Position numbers and translations under genes: made by a program. A stretch of 64,000 nt of DNA from Polyodon spathula (taxonomy: Eukaryota > Chordata > Actinopteri > Acipenseriformes > Polyodontidae). Under the pieces are notes generated by a model that was not told where the DNA came from, did no database searches, and worked only from the letters and a program-made list of their open reading frames with translations. The stretch covers positions 23,712,283-23,776,282 of the forward strand of contig NC_054538.1 in NCBI RefSeq assembly GCF_017654505.1, written 5' to 3'. Shown here piece by piece: positions 21,429-34,836 of this stretch; the first letter of the stretch is position 1; every line of letters begins with the position of its first letter.

Positions 21429-24400
21429 TGCTGTGTACCTATGGTCTATTTTTTTTGTTTGGTTTGCATACACTTTACAGTTAAATACTGGTATGCTCCA
21501 GTGTGTAATTGTATTCTTTTAAATACATTTTATTTAAGTTTATTCAATTAATTTTGGTTCTATTTAATGTTTTGGCATACAGTGTTTTTTTATGTGTTTC
21601 TTTATTCGGTGCTGCATTTATTTGAGCTGGGGTATGGAAAAAAATGCACTTGTTTAATTATTGAGGACGGCGTCTATTACAAATCTGATATCTGAGTGTG
21701 GCACTTATTCAAGGGCAGCAGTAATTCAAAGTAATACGGTATATATAAATAACATCCCCTGGGTTGGGAATTCAGTTTTAAAAAAGGTAACCTTTCTTTT
21801 TACCTTGCAATAATGATATACATCTATACTGTATAAATTTATTAAATGCTTCTCATTGTACTTCACATAACAGTTCATTGGGTTGCTGACTATTCAACCG
21901 TTATACATTGCATTCATTCAGCCTCCATAAGATTGTGAGAAAGATTCCTCTTAACCTGACCATTCTGTTTTTGAGAACCTTAGCAAATAGCTGGAGCATA
22001 ACCAGTTAATTGTTATACTAGATCTACACTGCCCCCTTTAGTTGTATTGTAAGAACTGTATATTTTTTATAGGAGCTCCCATATTTGTACATACAATATA
22101 TGTACATACAATATTATCCTTATGTGTATATTTTAAGTCTAAGTACAAAAATTGTATATCCCCTTCATTGAAAGTGACTGCATTATGAAACCTGAGTATG
22201 ATTTGCTTGGCCCTTTTTTTTTAATCTATATTCGAATATGTTGTTTTTCTTCATTTCTTCAATTAGAAATCCTAAGAGACATCATTAGAGATCCAACAAC
22301 ATGTAGTAAACCAAACTAGTGTAAATTCAAGTATATACATTTTAGATCCCATGCCAATCACATTTGTTTGCCAAAATATGGTGTTTGGTATTGCAGCCAA
22401 ATTAAAGTAAGATTGACTGCATGTCAGCCGAGTAACTTCAATCTTTTAAAGTTTATTAGATCTTTTCTCTTTAATGTCTTGATATTCTTCTCCATGTTGA
22501 AAAAGTAAAACTATTAGTAAGTAAAATAAAAAATTATTATGACTTACATCCACTGTTATAGTTCAAGATGAGCCCATGTTTTAGTCATTTGATCAAACTC
22601 GGTACATGTCAGTATATAGTTGATATTTGACTTTTATACAGCTACCATACTCTCTCGGGGGATAATATTAAAGGACGTCATAAAAGGGATAACATTAAAG
22701 GGCCTTTGTAAAGAAAAAAAGATACGCTCTGAAAGATAACTCATTATTAAAACCTCCTGCTAATTAAAAGTTTGAACTCTGATCATGGTTCTTTGAAAAG
22801 AAGTGCTTGTCACTAAACAAAAAAGAACATCTTGTTGCAGCATTTCTAGAGGAGATTTCAAGTTTAAAGCAATTCCTATCCCTGCAATTTGAGGCCAACT
22901 AAATATACACACATACTCATCATACTTATATCAGATAAGGCTAAACCCATTACTTCAGCAATAAAATGTTGAGTGCTCAAGTATCAGGCCAAAGAGATGG
23001 TATCACGCCCCAGGGAGTCCCCTACCCCTGTGCTGTCTGAACAACCTTCTATATGGAGAAATTTCAGACAATCACCAAAGGCACATCTTCCAACCTGAAG
23101 AGCTGACTTTTTCTTTCAAGTTCTCATTTCCTTGGTCTTATGAAATACCTTTTCAGTGCCTACAGGCACCCCTCATTTACCAGTGTACATGATAAAAAAA
23201 AAAAAAAAATGTAATAACTTGGAAAAATTATTAATACAAAGTTTCTGTTTACAGAGTCGCTGATGAATAAAACTGATATAGCTATTAGCAAGACAATATA
23301 CAGTAAGTTTGTATGCCACATATGTACGGGATAACACATGACAGGACGTAAGTTTTGTTACATTAACATATGGTTGTAGTTGAGGACACATTTTTGACAC
23401 TTTATTATAGTTTATTAATATGCGCTTGTCTATTGCTTTTCTCTCACTTATTTTGTTCATGTCATATGTGGATGCACATGCTACATGACATAAATAAAAA
23501 ATACATTTGTATAATTTTATTTTTTTACACAGATGGAAATTACAATTATGGGGGAGTGACTTGGATTCAGGCTTTTTGTTTACATTTGCGTGTTGTTTCT
23601 TCCAGGATACTAGTGTTCATTATCCAGTAGATTTATGGGCAGCCATATCGAGAAGTTGTTGGTCTTGTTGTGTTTGTATTGCTACTTAAGGTTGTCATCT
23701 TGAAAAGGTGTTGTTTACTGGTTTGCATTTAGAACAAGTCAAAACTTTCAATCATAGCATTGCATAAAAAACCTACTATCTCTGCTCTCACATACCTAAT
23801 AATAAATACAGTTTATCTTTTACAGTTGTGTAGCTAAACTACGAAAACCATTTTAGTACTCAAGTACTGTAAAATAACTAAGTTATGTTAGTTCTTTTGG
23901 TTAAAAAAAAAAAAAAAAAGTTAAGGTAATATTTCATGCTGGCACCTTCAAATCAAAGCTTTTTCATTTTTTAATTAAAAGTTGAATGCTGATCTAATTT
24001 TGAGTTAATACAGTTTTTTCTACTGTTGGCAAATTGCCGAAAAACATGGTAAGTAAATAAATAAATAAGGGGACATATTGCTGAATCAGACGGGGTTAGA
24101 TTCAAGATCAGAATGAGATGTATTTATTTTCTCCCGCTTCTCCACCTGTCCCAGTCCTTGTTCCGTCTGGTCAAAAGTAATGAAAATATGACAGCTTCCT
24201 TGCAGAAAAAGTTAAAAGAAAACTTAATTGTTTCGCTTTAATGTGAAAACCAAACAATAGTTAATCCTTTAGGGAGCACCACAAATTACATCGACAGGAG
24301 TAAAACCATACAAAACACATCCATGTGTTACATTCAATTGTCATTATTTATATGAACTGTAGCCTTAGATTTAATTTTATAAAGTAAACTTCAGAATATT

Positions 24401-24959
24401 TAAAACCAAAAAAAATATGTCCATGGAGAACAGAAATCAGTGATCTCTGCTTTGAATAATGTAAATGTGATGCTGTCTGTGCTGTGGCAGAGGGAACAGA
24501 TATACCTCATTAGTAAGAGAGTGTCCTATAAATGTAGCAAAGGGAAGAAAATAGAACAGTTGACCTTTGTTCAGCACCAGTTGTTTTACGAAACAACCAC
24601 AAAGGTCCGGGTGACAGAGATTGCTTTTGAAGTGAGAACAAGTTTGAGGCAATTAATATCTTAGATAGATCTTAAGCTTTGCTCATCATTTATGTACTCG
24701 GGTGACAGCTACAGACAATGGATTAAAGCCTCAGAACAACACACTTTTCTCTGTAATGTGGATGGAAAAAGCCATTGCATTAATTTTGGAAGCACAATTG
24801 TGCTCTGCTTATCTAGTCAATGTAGTTTTGCACTAAAAGCCTCGGCCTTGTAGGGAAAAAAAAGTGTCACTCAAATATGGACTCTGACAGTGGCATCACC
24901 ATTAAACCTCTGCTCTTTGTATTGAAGCTGACATTCATAGGTATTCTCTGTCATTTTAG
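21429..24959. other. EYS intron, no gene
   Basis: At 21660-21740 a block with gacggcgtctatt and ttattcaagggcagcag looks like a DNA-transposon end but has no partner here. 22000-24959 is AT-rich, unique-looking sequence. The open frames at 23370-23630 and 24440-24664 lack domains. The pyrimidine stretch and acceptor for the EGF exon lie at 24940-24959. Confidence 0.5.
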
Positions 24960-25210
24960 GTTTTCCTGGCACAAAGTAATGCCAACAGCTTTAATGACAA
25001 GTCAATTGGCAGTGATCAACTTTACCCCAGCCATCAGCAAAATGCCCACATCTGCTTTGATACCAACCCCAACTCCTCTGCCAGTTTCAGCCTGTCAGGA
25101 AGCATTGTGCCAGAATGGAGGGACTTGCCGTCATGTAAAGCTACAAAGTGGTGCCACTTCCTTTCAGTGTGACTGTCCCCTACATTTCACCGGACACTTC
25201 TGTGAAAAAG
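24960..25210 (+). CDS. EYS: EYS exon D (Thr/Pro linker plus EGF-like domain)
   Basis: This is an internal exon of 251 nt with acceptor ctgtcattttag and donor gtacct at 25211. It supplies one base of the split Arg codon, 83 full codons and one trailing base (phase 1). The first half is a Ser/Thr/Pro-rich linker, including SALIPTPTPLPVS, probably O-glycosylated. The second half is one complete EGF-like domain with six cysteines spaced 4, 5, 13, 1 and 8. It contains CQNGGTC and ends CPLHFTGHFCEK, with the usual Gly and aromatic residue between cysteines 5 and 6. The open frame runs on past the donor by chance to 25269. No calcium-binding signature is seen before the first cysteine. The EGF placed between two laminin-G domains fits the C-terminal architecture of EYS. 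Confidence 0.94.
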
Positions 25211-26423
25211 GTACCTTCCTGCAACACTGTGATAATACTGTCTATTTAGGAACTACTCACTTTGACTGAAGTCTCATATTTTCACAAAGCTATATTTTCA
25301 TCTATAGTTAAAGTATGTAACAAATACATTGAAAAAATGCTATTCAAATATACTACTCAGTACATTAATATGCTTTGACCTAAGGTTTTACATACAAATC
25401 TCAGGCCTAACAGCCGTGTTTATGTATTCCATCACTTTAACTTTTTAAATGTCATTGTCATTGTCAATGGTTAGTTTTAAGATGACGTATGCTGGATGGG
25501 ATTATGGTTTAACTTCTAATCAAAGGTCTTGACATTCATGAAACATTTTCGCTGCTAATAATTAAATGCTTATTGAGGGGCTTTTACATTTTGTTTAAAT
25601 GATTAGTTAGTCATTGCTTGATCTGTTGATTATCAGTTGCTTCTCACCAAGCACTATTTTCTAATGAGTGATTCGTGAAAGATTGAAATATAATTATTTG
25701 TGGTTGTTGTGGGCTGCTAAAGTGACATTACAGTAACCTTCAACAAGTATTGGGATAACTGAGAATGTCAATATGAACAATATACCATAAACACAGTAAA
25801 TACACAGATATTACATAAATGCCTGGTTCTTGGCATGCAATGACATTTGTGAAGTGTAAAACGAAAAACATACTTGATTTCATAGGGTCTGTATATAGGG
25901 GTAGCTTGTGCACAAAACCTTACTAGGAACAGAAGTAAATGTACACATTTCATAAAACTGTTATTCAACTGAATTGACTTTAAAGTATTTAGAAACTAGT
26001 ATATGATGCTTGGTAAAAGCAGATGGACATTAATAGCTACTAATGGGCACAGTTAAGGAGTCTGTAGTATAGGAAGTTGTTTAATTTACATTTACCTATA
26101 GTTATACAGTACATTATACCTCAACAAATATTGTGGTAGTACTGGAGTAGTGTATAGGACCTACTTGTTGAGGGCTGTGTTTAGGTTTATGAAAGTTGTA
26201 GTATGGTTGTGTTTCCATATATGAGTCTACACATGTTTTGTGAATTAATAATGATTGCATAGAATGTACAACAAATGCTAGAGTGTTAGAGTTTCACCAA
26301 TCTATAGTGTGTCAGTGCCTGCTTTCACCTCTAGAGACTTATATTTGAATTATACTGGCTCATGCCACAAAAATGATCATTCTTTTGTCAACTAAGTCCC
26401 TAATGGACTGCTGTTCATGGCAA

Positions 26424-26426
<3 letters not shown>
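25211..26426. other. Start of the 25-kb EYS intron
   Basis: AT-rich, no exon or clear repeat. Confidence 0.6.

Positions 26427-26483
<57 letters not shown>
26427..26483. repeat. (AC)n microsatellite
   Basis: Perfect AC run of about 57 bp. Confidence 0.98.
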
Positions 26484-26484
<1 letters not shown>

Positions 26485-29400
26485 TTTGGCACAATTCTGT
26501 ACAACTGGCTGCTTCTGCTCAGAATAAAAATTTGCCTGGGGCCTGGATAACATTCTCTCCCCATCATGTTTTGGAAGATGTAGGTCATATTTGAGACACT
26601 GTGGAGTCTTGAAAAAGGACAGAACTGTTTGTCCCTGTTGTGACACGTATGGCATTAGAAATGGCTGTGCTATACTGCAACTGTGCTCATTCTTTTTTCT
26701 TGCACTGAATTGATTCTCTATATTGAAATGTCACTTGTTATATATGCACTGAAATGTTAAGCATCTGCCCTATTGAACTGAAGTTGTACTCTTGTGAAAA
26801 ACTTTTGATGGCTAAGATGTCCAGAAGGTTAATAAAGATATGTATTGTTTTACATATACGAAAATGTAATTGAGGGTTGCCCTACCATGACTGAAGTACA
26901 TTTAAATAGTGTTTTTTTTTTTTTTTTGTTTTGTTTTGTTTTTTTAATAAAGGGATGTCAGTCAATCACCCCTGTTTCAAAACACCAAGGAGGTTATTGT
27001 AATGGTGGTGGTATTTCGATCCTCCACTGTTTAGATCATTAGAATATGATAACACTTGTAACCTTGTCCACTGTGTTGTAATTTTTGTTTTAGTCGTATC
27101 TCTTTATTTCTCTACATTTATTATGGTATAACAGTAATTCTACTTCCTGATAGCATTTAAAACCAGTACCTGAACAAAACAATATGGTTAATGGATCGTT
27201 GTGTTTTAAAGCTGTGTGGATTTGTAAAAGAGAAAATTAAATTACAACATGACTTTCAGATATGCAGAAATGTCCAGAAAGTGCTGCATCCCAGTTCCCT
27301 GTGGTGTACAATATTATACCGCATTGCATTGATCTGCTCAAGTACATGTTTTCTAAAATGCCTCTATGGTGTGGAGAATGTATTTTCAATGATCTTCTCT
27401 AGTTTGATTGTAAATATTCAGTACCAACAGACAAGGTTTTTTTTTTTCCATGTGGTGAAACTGAACGGGTTCTTCATTAGTGTTAACATAAATATGATCC
27501 CACAGGATCAGCAGTCTTATTTAGTCAAGATTTCTTGTTGATAGTTCATAAATTTTAATGTGATCTATATGATTTTATTTGTGCTATCATATCCCCAGCT
27601 GACCTTTGTATAATTTAGAATGCCATTCCAATGGTATAAAAAATGTATGTTAACTGAAAATTCAGAGCACAGATCAATAACAGATGCCATGTGTCAAAAT
27701 GATTTGGTTTTGAGGCTTGTCTGAACAGACATTAGATTGGGCTTAACTGTCAAGAAAGTTGTCCATGAATCATATACCTGTAATACAGATGACTCCCTCT
27801 TGGTTTTAATTAAAACAAGAACATTGTAACAAATTAGTGAGTTTGACTATTTTGCTTAGTTGAGTGGGGGCTCATCAGTATGTCACATTCTGAATCTTAA
27901 TTGGCTATTTGTGGTCCCTATGTCTCTCTTCTAAGTTGGGATAAACAACCTACTCTGGTCCCTGTAGCTATTTCTAAAAAAAAAAAGTAGGATTTGCTTA
28001 TTCTTTGTAAAAGAGCCCAGCCTCCCCAGTAGTATTCATTAAAAGTGAATTCTTGTCCATGCCAAACCTATCCAGGGATCAAACCAATTACATACCAGTA
28101 AAGATATAGTTAACTACTAGAGCATGCATCAAAAACCAAACGGAAAGTGCATGACATGCATCTGCGGCATTATGAAAAATAGTTAAAAGGACAACTGACA
28201 ATAACATATTTTTTATATAGTATTCCCTTCAGTCACTGGATGTATAATTGTCTACCATGTTAAGTTTCCTATCTATCTTTCAAAGTCTTGACAGAGTAAC
28301 TTCTCACATTGAATTAACAATTTGTGACCATAGGGGATATGTAGGCAGTTTATTTTACTTTTTTAAACTGTTGTTGTGCTGAACATGGCCAAGTATAGAT
28401 TGCCATTAATATTGGTGAGGTTAGGGAGCATTTTAAAGTGGAAGCAGGCCAGCCAGCATAATAAAGATGTGGAACAGACTTTATTAGCTCTGGTCAAGGG
28501 CTCTGTCATGCAGCCTGTTTGGAATTAATAGGAATGAGAACTAGGTCGGTCTTTGCTCCGATTGTTGTTTCTGACAGTTCTTGTTTTTTATCCTTATTCC
28601 AAAACCTCAAACATGTAAAGAAATGGAGAAGAGTATACAGAAGGCCGTACTATGGCAGGACATTTTAACAAAGGAACCCTATTTTAGTGTACAATTAAAT
28701 TAAAAGTGTGTTATTTTAGTGTGTGTTATTTTTAAATAAAAAACCTAATTTTATTCACATGCATACGTAATTATTGGCATGTTTTAAATGTTCCCATCTT
28801 TTTATTTAAATAACAAGATGTTATGGACTTTATTTTATGTTAGCAAAATGCCCTTACTGCACGTAACACAAGACTTCCTTTTCTCTCCGGTAAGCATGTG
28901 CAACTACGATTCAATTCAACCATGCACTATTAACCGTCAGGCTACTGTGAATCCATTCTGAACTTAAGATGAAATAAAAATATTACTCTATCTAGGTAAG
29001 TAAAGTGACCCCTTAGCAAAGTTTTTGACTTGAAAAAATATATGAAAAGGTGTTTCACATTTACAAACTTAAAGAAAGATAATATTTTTTAGTGTGTTAT
29101 GAAAATAATCAAATGCCCCGCACACTTCCCCCTTTCCAGAAAATTACAAACAATAAGTAGCTGAAACAAAAGTCCAGTAAATAACACTTTTTTTTCCTTT
29201 TTGAAATGATGGATTTCAAACCCACAAGTTGTAGTATCTTGTTGAAGCTGAAGTGAGACTTGAGCATTGAACACTGCATAGCATTTCTCAAGGGGTATCC
29301 AGCATTTCTCATTGTTCTCTAGCCAGATATACTGCCCTGAATTCCCACATAGGTGCAATGATTTGAGAAATAAATCAAAGAGGTGTTCATAGAGGTTTTC

Positions 29401-31130
29401 AGTCATTTGAATCCAAATTGTACAAACAAAACTCCCTCTTCTATAAGAAACAGTATCATGTTCCTCAGCTTTGAATTCATCTAAGCCATCTCAGAAGATT
29501 CTCACAGTTTTTATGCATTAGAGAGACAGGAGACTTTAACCTGGGTGTGGGAATTAGGTATGCATCTCTGTAGATATTGTGTGGTGCGCGTGTAAAGTGA
29601 TATTAGTTAACAAAATATTTACATAAGTCATACCTGTTTTGATCTTTCATTAGCTACAATATCTCAAATGTTTAGTTTAAAAAAAAAAAAAAAAAACTGC
29701 TGCCACAACAAATGTATTTTTTTTTAAATTTTAAAACATTATATCAGTTTCCATGCCTTATTCTCAGGAAATGTGCCTCTCATTTCACATCAGAGGCTTC
29801 TGTGTCAAATATTGTTGGTTTAAGACAGGAAAGAAGCAGCTGATGTTAGATGGCTTGTAATCAGATGTTTCTTTAACCAAGAGTAGTACAAGAAGTACTG
29901 CACATTTGAGACCTATTGTATAGCATGAATGGAAGATGAATTATTTTGTTATCTACAATCACTGTAATAGTCAATCCTAGCTTGAACCTTTGTCCTGGAT
30001 TTTCAGCATTGATCATGATCTCTTCTTTAACATTAGCTGTGCACTCCTCCCAATCCAAACTGTTCCCCCAACAGAAGGAAAAACTGCCTCCAAAAATGCA
30101 TTACTTCAGTGATGCTGACCATACAAAAACTGGTACAATTTCGGCAAGTTTGCTATCATAGACATTGTAGTACTTTGCGACTTAACGAATTAACAACGTT
30201 GAGTCTCCTTTCAAATAAAACCACAGCCGTACTTGTGTACGTTTCTATTCTGTTGGGCGAGGTTAACTATAGACGCCCAAGCGGCTGCTGATTCCCTGAC
30301 TGCAGACCTATTGAGTGAGTTCATATCATAAAGCGAGTGCCCATCAACAAGCTATCTGATTCGATACTGCACAAGACACACATAGCATTTTAAATGTCCA
30401 GCTCAAGTGTTAAACCATAACGTTAGAGCTAAATAAATATATTAATAAAAATATATATTTAATGAGTTATTCAATATTCACATAGTTCTGCATGCTACCA
30501 GATTTTTTAAAAGATGCCCGTATTTGTAAATTTTAAATATTTTTTAATGCAAAATGCCGTCTGTTTTTTCTCTACACTTCTGCATTTGTTGGAAAAAATG
30601 TGTGACTTCTGATTTTGTTTTAAATTAGAACCCTAGTTTTGTTTTCAAAAGCATAACCTGTTTTTGGACTCATTTGGCCACTTATTGGTCCTGATTTTGA
30701 AATTTTTACTTAGCATTTTTAGTTTTATTTTTATTTTTTTTAATGGCCCACTTAATTTTTTTTTGTAACTTGCAGGCCTATTCGTTCATTTTAAAATACA
30801 GAATAACATAACCTTGTCTAGGGGCTGCATTGTTTACTAATCAGGGTGTAGTTTTACTGAAATCTGTGATAAAAAGCAGGCACATCCATCACATTGGTAG
30901 GTAAGCATTAATTAATAAAAAATTAGAAAATACAATTTTTTTCTGTTTTCATAGGTATATTATGACCCTATCTCAGATGGGGGTATGTGGTAGACTAGAT
31001 TTTTTGGAAAGGGGTATGGGCCAAAAAAGTTTGAAAACAACTGCTCTAGTGCATCAGAAACAGTTGTAAGAATCTCCTGGAATGGCTCAGTTGAAAGCTA
31101 AGGAAAATTACACTGTTTCATCTACAATTT
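26484..31130. other. EYS intron, no gene
   Basis: Long unique-looking AT-rich stretch. The block 30960-31060 (ggggtatgggccaaaaaag, then gaaaacaactgctcta) looks like a hAT-type end, but no matching second end was found. Open frames at 27191-27541 and 29089-29406 have no recognisable domain. Confidence 0.5.
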
Positions 31131-31480
31131 GGATTGGAATGATTGAAAACTTACAATTTATGCAACAAATCCCACCACGCTCAATTTCCAAATTTCTCTT
31201 TTAACTCATCAGTGCGTCGACCCAAAAATGAATATCAATTCAAAGCAATGAGACGAAGATCCACACGCATAAGAAAAACAAATTTATTCCAAAAAGCCAT
31301 TTTCATTATTTATTCTTCATTTCACAGCTTCATTTTTTAAAGAACAAAGATTAAAATTCTAATCCATAAGGAAAGTCACAAATATGCTTCAGCCAAAAAG
31401 CCTTCATCAGAGTGTACACACAACTTCAATACCTCGATTTAAATACACTGAGTTTAACAGGTAATTATAATTAAGTAAAG
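31131..31480 (-). repeat. Possible Penelope-like or similar retroelement tail
   Basis: The minus strand carries acactctgatgaaggcttt followed by ggctgaagca. This resembles the 'ctgatgaaggc...gccgaaacg' string common in Penelope-like terminal repeats. The rest is AT-rich and non-coding. The assignment rests on one motif. Confidence 0.25.
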
Positions 31481-32264
31481 TGTTAGTTCATGGGCACACA
31501 ACACAAATTACCAATTGATTTACCACACCTGGCATATGACGGATATTGTTCATCAATTTTCGCTTAGATTCTAAAACTGTTATCTCAGTGTAATTTACAT
31601 ATAAAATGAACCATTCCTCTATTGAATTACAGACATCAATTAATTATCCAGCATTGATCCTTCAAATACCCCATAAACCAGTTATATAGATACACTAATA
31701 AATCAATTTCCTAACCTGAATAATTTGGAGACATTTATTTATCAAATCCATGCACCCATGTGGGAGTTCTTTTCTATCTAGAAAAGAATGAGAAATGCTG
31801 AGAACCCCTTGAGAACATGTTATGCAGTGTTCAGTGCCCAATCTCACTTCAGCTTCCACAACACGATAACTGTTTGAAGGCTAACATTTCAAAAGGACAC
31901 CATTAATAACGTGTCTGGCATCTGTAGTCTAAGTAGATACTTTTAAGTAAGTGGTAGGACAAATTAACATGTATATTCTGACATGCTCAAAGCAATCTCT
32001 AAGACTTAAAGGCCAATATGGTAAAGAGTTGCATGATAATACAGTACTTCAAAGTTGCTGTAACTGAACCCAGTGCAAACACCATAAAACAGCACCTCCT
32101 CCAATGCTATTTGAAGCTGGAGGGTAGTGTATATTTATCCTGTGTCCCACCAATAATGTCCCTGTATCTGTTCTGACAGTAGATGACCATTTGCAATCTA
32201 TAATTTTATCTCATAAAAAAGTTTTATTGTTACTTTTTTGAAAATGTGAACTCCTAATATATAT

Positions 32265-32314
<50 letters not shown>

Positions 32315-33747
32315 ATATATATAGCATCGAAGGCAATCTTTTCAGAAAATGAAAATGTGAAGTGAAGCTCATTCTAACTCATTCCCCAGAAATGCATGAC
32401 GAGCAAGCAGCTGAGTTTTATTTTATTTTTTATGCTTCAGTACTTTTCAAAATGAAGGAGATTGTTTCATGGTAGATATACAGTATCTTTAGTTCTACAC
32501 TGCATTTTCTTCACCACGTCTGACATCTGCAGTATAAATAGATACTTTTAGGCAAGTAGTAAGATAATTCTAGTCTCCAATTTGAATAATGATTAAAGAA
32601 ATCAATCAACTCTAGCAAAGAGAAAAAGTGGGCTTTGAAACACTTTAGGAACACACTGTGAACAAGTTACAGAACAAACAGCATGATCAGCATTAACACA
32701 TGTAGAGTACTAGATAGTTTGAATAACTAAAACCTTACACTGTAGAACCTAACAGTAACTTACATACTGAAACTTAAACAAATACACGAAAATGCACTCA
32801 AATCTTAATTTTAAAAAAATGTTAGCAGAACTTTTATTCTTTTACATGTTTTACAAACAGTTCAACAAACAATGTTCGCTTGTGTGTACAAGGTACCTGA
32901 ACGAAAGAACAGCTTCATTTAAGTCGAAGATTTTTTTAGTATTTAGGTATTATTTCTGTACCCATAATGTGACATAGTTATCAGCTGTGATACTGAAGCC
33001 TGAAGGCTACTAGACCACAGATAGAATTCTGAGCGAACCACATTATTCATGGAATATTGAGGAAAACGTTTGTATTCATTAGCAAAACAACAACAAAAAA
33101 AAAAGCTAGTGCTGCATAAAATCTTCAAAAAACATACCCATTTTCTAATAGCAACCGGACCCTCATAAGAGAGCTTTACCATCTGGTAAGGCCCTTCTCA
33201 TTATGTTAAATACCCTCGCCTTTGGCTCTGAACAATTTAACGACATGAGGCAGGACTTACCAAACGGTAAAGCACCCTTCTTCTGGTTCTGTTGCTTAAT
33301 TAGACAATGCTTATAAAGGAAAAGCTATTAACTATACAGACTTATCAAAGCAGGCCAACAAAATCTCGTTTGGATGAGATGTTTTTAATGATCACTATAG
33401 ATAATGAAAGAAAATTAGACAATGAAGCAGCAGGTTCTGTTTTATTTACTGCACAAAAATGGAAATTAACTTTACAGAGTGCATGCAATGCTGTTGCCAT
33501 TTCCACACTCAGGGTAGCTCCAGCCTAAGAAGGTTTTAGCCTGCTGCTTAAATAATCTGTATTTTTCATAGACAATGTAAAAACTTTAGTTGTTGATTTG
33601 TCCATATGAGCAAGATTTCCATTGGCATCTAAATAAGGTGGGTGCACTTACATACTGTATATGGATAGTAATCCCAGTCATGAATTCTAATGTAAACATT
33701 TTAGGGAACCCCAATGAAGGAACTAGCTGAGAGTTGACTTTGCATAA
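31481..33747. other. EYS intron with one TA array
   Basis: A (TA)n array with two short interruptions occupies 32257-32323. The strings tagatacttttar (31936, 32539) and (g)tctgacatctgcagta-like blocks recur near 31915 and 32518, so a weak direct repeat about 600 bp apart may exist. No exon. Confidence 0.5.
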
Positions 33748-33990
33748 AAGGTAACACTTTCCATTAAGTGTCTCTAATTACTGTATATTTGCATAGTAAC
33801 TTAATAAATACATGTGTACTTACACCTAATTACAATTGTATTATGCATAGTTACAATGTACTTAATATGTACACCTTTTAGCACTATGTATGTACTGTAA
33901 GTAGAAAAATGTACCAGGAAAGGGTTAGAATTAGGGATAGGGCTATGATTATGTCATGCAAAAAGATTTACACATTAATACATATATCTT
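33748..33990 (+). repeat. Dispersed repeat family E, copy 2
   Basis: Shares ordered blocks with 11888-12236 (gtaacactt, tgtctctaattactgt, ttatgcatagttaca, gtcatgcaaaaag). This copy lacks the large microsatellite and has short tac/tat variants there. Confidence 0.6.
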
Positions 33991-34836
33991 TTGCATTTTA
34001 GTTTTTATTATTAAAGCTCAATTAAGAATTTTTGTTAGCACTGTTACTTAGTTTTTGGGGTTGGGAGCCTTAGCATGGATGAAATAGACAGAAAACATCT
34101 TTTGACTGGGTTTTGAAGTGACAGTTATTGTTACCATATAATTGTATCAAAAAACAGGTTCAATGCAGGAAACAGCTACAAATTGAATCCTAGCTGAAAA
34201 TATGATGCTGTCATCATTCTTCTTTGACCTATCTATAGCACAGCAACAAGAAAATTACTAGAGATGAATAACAGATAAGAAGATGACAGCCTAACAGGTT
34301 TGTTATTTGCCACCGCAACGGTAGCTCTTGCTGATACAGAATATGTTTGCTGATAATTTCTGAGGATGGTTGAAATAGAACAGTGGTAACAGCAAGCACA
34401 AATGGCAGTGAAAAAGGTGGTGGAGAATATAGCAACCTAAAGGAAAATATAACCACTGTCAACAGCATGATTACTGTTGATACTTAGCATTCAAATAACC
34501 CAATTTAACAATAAGTTAAACTTTCTCTTTATGTTTTCATCTGTCTAGCTATATATTTCGATGTTTTGTGTAAAACAATTTGACTACATAGATGTGTGCC
34601 TCTGTCTCTCGAGAAGTTAAACGATTCTGGAGATTCTGTTGGTTGTTGATAGCTTTTTTTGTTGTGAATAGTTTGTCACAAATTTTATAATTTTGATCAA
34701 TAATTAATTTATTTGGCAGTGTTTTATTAGATTGATAGCACATTTTGAGCATGAAGTGGAAAATTGAAACAAATAAAGCAATGTTGGTCTGATGTCTATA
34801 ATAATAATAATATCAGTTTTATTATCACTAGAAGGA
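33991..34836. other. EYS intron, nothing recognised
   Basis: Unique-looking; an (ATA) run at 34800-34812 borders the piggyBac-like element. Confidence 0.55.

Noticed and set aside
27191..27541. 116-codon frame in the large intron
   Set aside because: Composition is that of AT-rich intron, with no motif or splice support.
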